NCBI RefSeq assembly: GCF_000485595.1
Contig: NW_014577067.1
Coordinates: 986,994-1,022,051 of the forward strand
Reading direction: 5' to 3'
DNA from: Priapulus caudatus
Lineage: Eukaryota > Priapulida > Priapulimorpha > Priapulimorphida > Priapulidae
Length of the DNA: 35,058 nucleotides
The notes beneath the pieces are model-generated. The model ran no database searches. It saw nothing but the letters and a program-made list of their open reading frames with translations, and was not told where the DNA came from. Positions 32,001-35,058 of this stretch are shown one piece after another. Numbering within the stretch: the first letter of the stretch is position 1; the number at the start of each line of letters is the position of its first letter. A program made the translations under genes and the position numbers.

Positions 32001-33542
32001 TTAGTTAGTAATCTTTCACTGAATACTCTAAGATCTAAGTTATGAACAATCTTATAGTATAAACCATATCAGCACGAGTATATAAACTATGTTCAGCATA
32101 ATTTTATGTATCCTTGATATCACACTTCATACACAGATTATGCGACTACTATTCCCAGCTCACCTATTCTACGGCAAGTTCCTCGCATGATGTGTACACA
32201 TATTCACTAGAAGCTATCGCCCTAGCACTCTCATTAGGCTTCAATGTTATTATTTGCATTACCTAAGCTCACGCATGTTGCTGTTGTTATTACGTGGCAC
32301 ACTACTTACTGTCTTCTTAAAGCTGGTGCACTCCTCTGGCGTCATCGTGTCAGCTTTCGCGATGACTGGAATGATGTTCACCTTGTCGTGCAGCTTCTTC
32401 ATGAATTCGATGTCCAGAGGTTTCAACCTGCCGCACAACGTCACACGTCGGTTACCACCACCCTCGCTATTTGTAGATTGATCTCCTATCAATTCACTAG
32501 CTGCCCAACAGAATTAGCTGTCCAGTAGATATGTAACTTTATAGCTGGTCACTGTGAATGGACCTGGACTAAGTCTGATAAATATCTGACATTGTATAGA
32601 TGGCAGCACATGTATGCAGTTTAGAGGGGCAACCATATTAAACTGCTTCTCGAAACCACCAGGGTCGTGAGAGGTGGGAGTGGGGAATTTCTCAGCGCAG
32701 ACTTGCCCGTGTCCGTTGGGACTGATGAAGTAGAGGCAGCAGTGGACACGTGCGTCTGGCATCGTCTTGCGGTTAACGCGTGACTCGCCGTTCAGGTACT
32801 CCTCGTATCTCTGCTCGATGTAGTCGATGATCGTCTGCCAGCTGCGAGGCGCACATGAGAGAGGTTAGTTTACAGGTTCACGCTTCAAGGCTTCAGTTTG
32901 CAGGTGTAACTAGTGAGACTCTAGTAGCGTACCAAGTCACTTTATACAGAGATATCTCTTACATTACTCGATTTCATTAGAGAGATATCTATATTTTGAG
33001 GCAAGTAAAAATATAAAGATATTTCTATCTATATAAATTCGGGGTGCAGCCAACTTATTTTGGTGGTGGTGGGGAGTGGATGGGTAGGGGGGTGGATGGG
33101 TAGGAGGGGAGGGGGGTGTGTGTGAGGGCCATGTTGCCACAAATGTGGGCAATTGACCGGCACAAGTGGTCGAGTGGTTATATTCCACTGTTCTTCGATT
33201 ATGACTAGAACAGATGGTTTTCCCCCCCGAGTTTTCCTTTACGCTTCACTCTTTTCCAGAACTCGCTGCCAATTTAGACAAAAATTTAATTTATTTTCTA
33301 ACACATACATTATAACTATATTTATTTAAATAAATGTCATCTCTCATTCCATCTCCGACATCCCAGGCTTCTAGGTAGGTGGGCTGCTGTGTGTGTGTGT
33401 GTGTGTGGGGTGGGGGGTTCATTTCAGGGGGGTTTACTCACCAATTGCTGTTGTCGACGGCATCACCGAAGCCAGGCGTGTCAACGACTTGCAGCTGCAG
33501 CTGCACTCCACTCTCCTTCAGTATCACATTGGTCGACTCCAC
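25973..33542 (-). CDS. SEPTIN7: Septin-7 ortholog, 3' nine exons, N-terminus off-window
   Basis: This is a GTP-binding subunit of septin filaments, which scaffold the cortex during cytokinesis and in cilia and polarity. The nine exons are 33542-33442, 32841-32707, 32427-32310, 31790-31698, 31001-30905, 30548-30383, 29887-29752, 29417-29266 and 26018-25973. They join in phase to 347 residues plus TAA. Seen in order: the G3 motif DTPGFGD (visible residues 21-27), [30 protein letters not shown], the G4 motif AKAD (102-105), the GSNTVIEV and RRYPWGIVE segments, the septin unique element ([12 protein letters not shown]), a coiled coil (about 245-320, [11 protein letters not shown]) and a lysine-rich tail. 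The closest family I recognise is septin-7. The P-loop exon (~80 residues) must lie right of 35058, more than 1.5 kb upstream. No breaks were seen. One intron uses a GC donor. Confidence 0.95.
26816..26910. mobile_element. Foldback MITE in the last septin intron
   Basis: The 37-bp arms 26816-26852 and 26874-26910 are inverted copies with only a handful of mismatches. Both read GGACCC, then a TTCCACAG-type block, then GTGGATTAACT and TTAACTC. The loop is 21 bases. This is a complete small hairpin element. Confidence 0.8.
26911..28588. other. Septin intron sequence, nothing further recognised
   Basis: AT-rich intron. I see no alternative exon or RNA gene in it. Confidence 0.4.
28589..29098. 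mobile_element. MITE with ~47-bp termini in the last septin intron
   Basis: The termini 28589-28636 and about 29050-29097 are inverted copies that share CACCATGC, AATTTATTCGCACGTCCGTA and GCGAT. Internal copies of the same motifs (GCGGACGTGCGAATA near 28751 and 28974, GCATGGTGTGTC near 28659 and 28993) show that the element is built from repeated subterminal blocks. A palindrome has inserted at 28766. No coding frame. Confidence 0.75.
28766..28843. mobile_element. 78-bp uninterrupted palindrome flanked by 9-bp direct repeats
   Basis: Arms 28766-28804 and 28805-28843 are reverse complements with one mismatch and no loop (centre ATATAGGCCTATAT). GTGCGAATA stands directly on both sides (28757-28765 and 28844-28852), as expected for a 9-bp target-site duplication. 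The host repeat contains the same motif elsewhere, so the duplication reading is inference, though it agrees with the unbroken copy near 28979. Confidence 0.85.
29266..29417 (-). CDS. SEPTIN7: Septin exon H (coiled coil, second part)
   Basis: It encodes [17 protein letters not shown], then [18 protein letters not shown] and a tail ending SLEAGSK plus GA of a glutamate codon. The donor GTAAGT at 29265-29260 contains an in-frame TAA, so intron retention would stop the protein directly after AGSKE. Confidence 0.95.
29752..29887 (-). CDS. SEPTIN7: Septin exon G (coiled coil, first part)
   Basis: It encodes [20 protein letters not shown], then [16 protein letters not shown] and LQLRDSEAD. It has a heptad-like charged pattern. 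The acceptor is CATTGCAG and the donor GTACGT, phase 0. Confidence 0.96.
30383..30548 (-). CDS. SEPTIN7: Septin exon F (septin unique element)
   Basis: It encodes [20 protein letters not shown], then [20 protein letters not shown] and [14 protein letters not shown], with a lysine codon split AA|A into the next exon. The acceptor is CTCTGCAG and the donor GTGAGT. The plus-strand open frame over the same bases is a shadow. Confidence 0.96.
30672..30717. repeat. (ATTTT)n microsatellite in a septin intron
   Basis: ATTTT/TTTTA units with a terminal T run, 188 bp upstream in transcript terms of exon E's neighbour intron end. A short (GA)n run also lies at 30253-30271 in the next intron. Confidence 0.8.
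30905..31001 (-). CDS. SEPTIN7: Septin exon E
   Basis: It encodes [20 protein letters not shown] and [12 protein letters not shown], ending one base into the next valine codon. The acceptor is CTCTACAG and the donor GTATGC. Confidence 0.96.
31698..31790 (-). CDS. SEPTIN7: Septin exon D
   Basis: Exactly 31 codons, [20 protein letters not shown] and [11 protein letters not shown], between a TATTTCAG acceptor and a GTGATC donor. The donor is weak beyond its first four bases. Confidence 0.93.
32310..32427 (-). CDS. SEPTIN7: Septin exon C (G4)
   Basis: It encodes [18 protein letters not shown], then [20 protein letters not shown] and T. AKAD is the G4 motif that reads the guanine base. The acceptor is GCGGCAG and the donor GTAAGT. 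It ends in phase 0. Confidence 0.97.
32701..32706 (-). other. GC-type splice donor (GCAAGT)
   Basis: The codon for the conserved glycine is split GG|G between exons B and C. A GT donor four bases further on would add a glutamine codon and throw the next exon out of frame. Apart from its second base the site matches the donor consensus perfectly, as GC-AG introns usually do. Confidence 0.85.
32707..32841 (-). CDS. SEPTIN7: Septin exon B
   Basis: It encodes [16 protein letters not shown], then [16 protein letters not shown] and [13 protein letters not shown]. The acceptor is CTCGCAG. The exon ends CACGG, and the only donor that keeps the HG-LKPLD junction in frame is GCAAGT at 32706-32701. Confidence 0.95.
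33059..33122 (+). repeat. G-rich tract in the intron between septin exons A and B
   Basis: At least five runs of three to six G occur within 64 bp (TGGGTAGGGGGGTGGATGGG and similar). The plus strand could form a G-quadruplex. The transcript strand is C-rich here. Confidence 0.7.
33158..33235 (+). repeat. Possible tRNA-derived SINE fragment
   Basis: AGTGGTCGAGTGGTTA resembles a Leu/Ser-type A box. It is followed by a 7-bp stem CTGTTCT/AGAACAG in the place of an anticodon arm, and then by a degenerate B-box-like stretch before GAGTTTTCC. The T arm does not fold properly, so it is not a functional tRNA. Confidence 0.3.
33388..33430 (+). repeat. (GT)n plus G runs beside the exon A donor
   Basis: About nine GT units, then GGGG and GGGGGG runs, ending roughly 10 bp from the exon A donor. 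In the pre-mRNA this is a C- and AC-rich tract just downstream of the donor. Confidence 0.8.
33442..33542 (-). CDS. SEPTIN7: Septin exon A (G3/switch II)
   Basis: The acceptor CCCGCAG ends at 33543 and the donor GTGAGT begins at 33441. It starts in phase 0 and encodes [18 protein letters not shown], then [15 protein letters not shown]. The last two bases (TG) complete a cysteine codon with the next exon. DTPG is the GTPase G3 motif. Confidence 0.95.
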
Positions 33543-33564
33543 CTGCGGGATACAGATGCAACTA

Positions 33565-33918
33565 GCGTGATTTAAAATGGAGCAAAAAACGACGCATACA
33601 ATAAACGCTCAAGCTCATTGGGACTGTTAAAATTATGTTAAACTCACCGGACCTTCATTTAAAATAGAGCGAAAAGCGTCACACATCATAAACGCTCATG
33701 CTATGTAAGCCTGTTAAAATTCTGTGACACTCGCTGGACCGTGATTTAAAATAGAGCGAAAAGCATCACAGATCATAAACGCTCACGCTATTCGAGCTTG
33801 TGAAAATTCTGCTACACTTGCTGGACCGTGATTTACAACAGAGCAAAAATCATTGCATATAATAAACACTCACGCTCTTCGAGCCTGTTAAAATTCTGGT
33901 AAACTCGTGAAATGTTAT
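33565..33918. repeat. 87-bp minisatellite, four units, beside the exon A acceptor
   Basis: TTTAAAAT (or TTTACAAC in the last unit) recurs at 33571, 33658, 33745 and 33832, exactly 87 bp apart. Each unit also carries CATAAACGCTC and TGTTAAAATTCTG-type blocks. The array starts only about 23 bp upstream, in transcript terms, of the exon A acceptor, so it probably supplies the branch-point region. Confidence 0.9.
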
Positions 33919-34635
33919 CCATTTTCGTTACAGTACCAGTACAAAAAAGGGGGAAATTTGGTATCGAGTTTTCTGCACAGCAAACGAAAATGCCTCTTTC
34001 AACATGATTATAAAACAAATCATTAGATTTTAGCCAGGCAAGTTATACCAATCTATTCTAAAGCGGTGGTAGCTTAATAATACAGTTAGAATTCATATCG
34101 GTAGTCAAACTCGAGACAAAAAATAGTTAAAAACCCGAGCCTAAAAATATGGGTGCTACAAGAAACTTGTGAATGCTGCTTCTATCATTGTACTCTGCTA
34201 TTTTTAGGATTAGCTACTCAAGGGTAGTTAAATATGCTTTGTCTCCTCCACTGTTTGTACTAAGTTAAGTAAATTCGCATTGACTATACAATGTAAATAT
34301 AACCAACAGGATATGATGTATATGAATTTCACTAGCGCTAAAAGGTGCGGGGAAACCGAGTAAGTCAACTTGGTTTTTATGCAGGATAAATGATGGGCGG
34401 CAATACAAGCAACTGCAATGTTTAACCGCTTTTTAGGTTGAATGCTGAATTTCACTCTACATATGACCACCTCTGTTTGAATGCCTGCAACAGATCTATC
34501 AACAATTTGGTTTTTGCAATGTTGTAGCTGATATATGATCTATCGTTTGCTACGCGAATACTAAACTTACATTGCTGATGACAAATCTCAAATCTTACAT
34601 TTCCTACTAGTCTGGATGGTCTACGGGGACACAGA
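33919..34635. other. Upstream septin intron, nothing recognised
   Basis: No exon carrying the septin P-loop (GESGLGKS) is visible on the minus strand here, nor any RNA gene. Confidence 0.5.
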
Positions 34636-35058
34636 ACTACATGGTAGTTGGGGCTACATGGGTAGAACTACACACGTTACTGTCACGGAGTGAAGCTACA
34701 CATGTTCCTGTCACGGAGTGAAGGGCTACATGGGTAGAACTACACACGTTACTGTCACGGATTGAAGCTACACATGTTCCTGTCACAGAGTGAAGGGCTA
34801 CATGGGTAGAACTACACATGTTCCTGTCACGGAGTGAAGGGCTACATGGGTAGAACTACACATGTTCCTGTCACGGAGTGAAGCTACACATGTTCCTGTC
34901 ACGGAGTGAAGGGCTACATGGGTAGAACTACACATGTTCCTGTCACGGAGTGAAGGGCTACATGGGTAGAACTACACATGTTACTGTCACGGAGTGAAGG
35001 GCTACACGGGTAGAACTACACATGTTCCTGTCACGGAGTGAAGGGCTACACGGGTAGA
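34636..35058. repeat. 44-bp minisatellite running off the window
   Basis: Units of GGGCTACATGGGTAGAACTA followed by CACATGTTCCTGTCACGGAG and TGAA repeat in tandem. Some units are shortened to 28 bp (GCTACACATGTTCC then TGTCACGGAGTGAA) by loss of an internal 16-bp block. Copies near the right end share a CAT-to-CAC change. The array continues past 35058 and lies in the upstream septin intron. The Ser/Thr/Val/Cys minus frame is an artefact. Confidence 0.95.

Noticed and set aside
32514-32762. Extension of septin exon B into the intron as an open frame
   Set aside because: The frame is open past the GC donor, but it loses septin similarity exactly at HG, and the next exon resumes it in phase.
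33158-33235. Functional tRNA gene
   Set aside because: The A-box-like start and one stem are present, but the T arm and acceptor stem do not form; kept only as a possible SINE fragment.
34637-35058. CRISPR-like array
   Set aside because: The units are directly tandem without unique spacers, and the context is a eukaryotic intron.

Overview
The window is metazoan nuclear DNA. It has spliced genes with GT-AG introns (and one GC-AG intron), an interstitial TTAGGG tract, many microsatellites and minisatellites, and several generations of nested inverted-repeat transposons. The animal-type septin, the LDL-receptor class A exon, the TTAGGG repeat and the transposon-borne nuclease family suggest a non-arthropod, probably marine, invertebrate. 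The species cannot be named from the sequence.

Layout. 1-2509: a GT microsatellite, a telomere-like tract, nested hairpins, one orphan LDLa exon on the minus strand (1020-1139) and one copy of a dispersed repeat. 2510-6754: a stretch bounded by ~100-bp, near-identical inverted repeats flanked by TTAA. It holds low-complexity pyrimidine tracts, a perfect 26-bp hairpin, a 42-bp minisatellite and a 140-bp tandem duplication, but no transposase that I can see. 6755-12899: mostly non-coding, with palindromes, a (TAAT)n tract, and AC-rich and GT-rich microsatellites. 12900-17269: the most striking object, an element of about 4.4 kb with ~0.94-kb terminal inverted repeats. It carries a decayed minus-strand gene for a FEN/PIN-like nuclease with a C-terminal CXC-type cysteine cluster, and a second foldback element has inserted into its right arm. 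17270-21034: long (CT)n, (GA)n and trinucleotide arrays, a second copy of the dispersed repeat and a small MITE. 21035-25972: about 5 kb in which I recognise no gene.

25973-35058: the 3' part of a septin-7 gene on the minus strand. Nine exons (347 codons plus stop) join with perfect phase continuity, from just before the G3 motif through the G4 motif, the septin unique element and the coiled coil to a lysine-rich tail. The N-terminus with the P-loop lies beyond the right edge. Its introns hold MITEs, an exact 78-bp-class palindrome with a 9-bp target duplication, an 87-bp minisatellite next to a splice acceptor, and a 44-bp minisatellite that runs off the window.

The septin is the only gene with a clear cellular role here: a GTP-binding filament subunit of the cytoskeleton. 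The rest is dominated by repeats and transposon remains.
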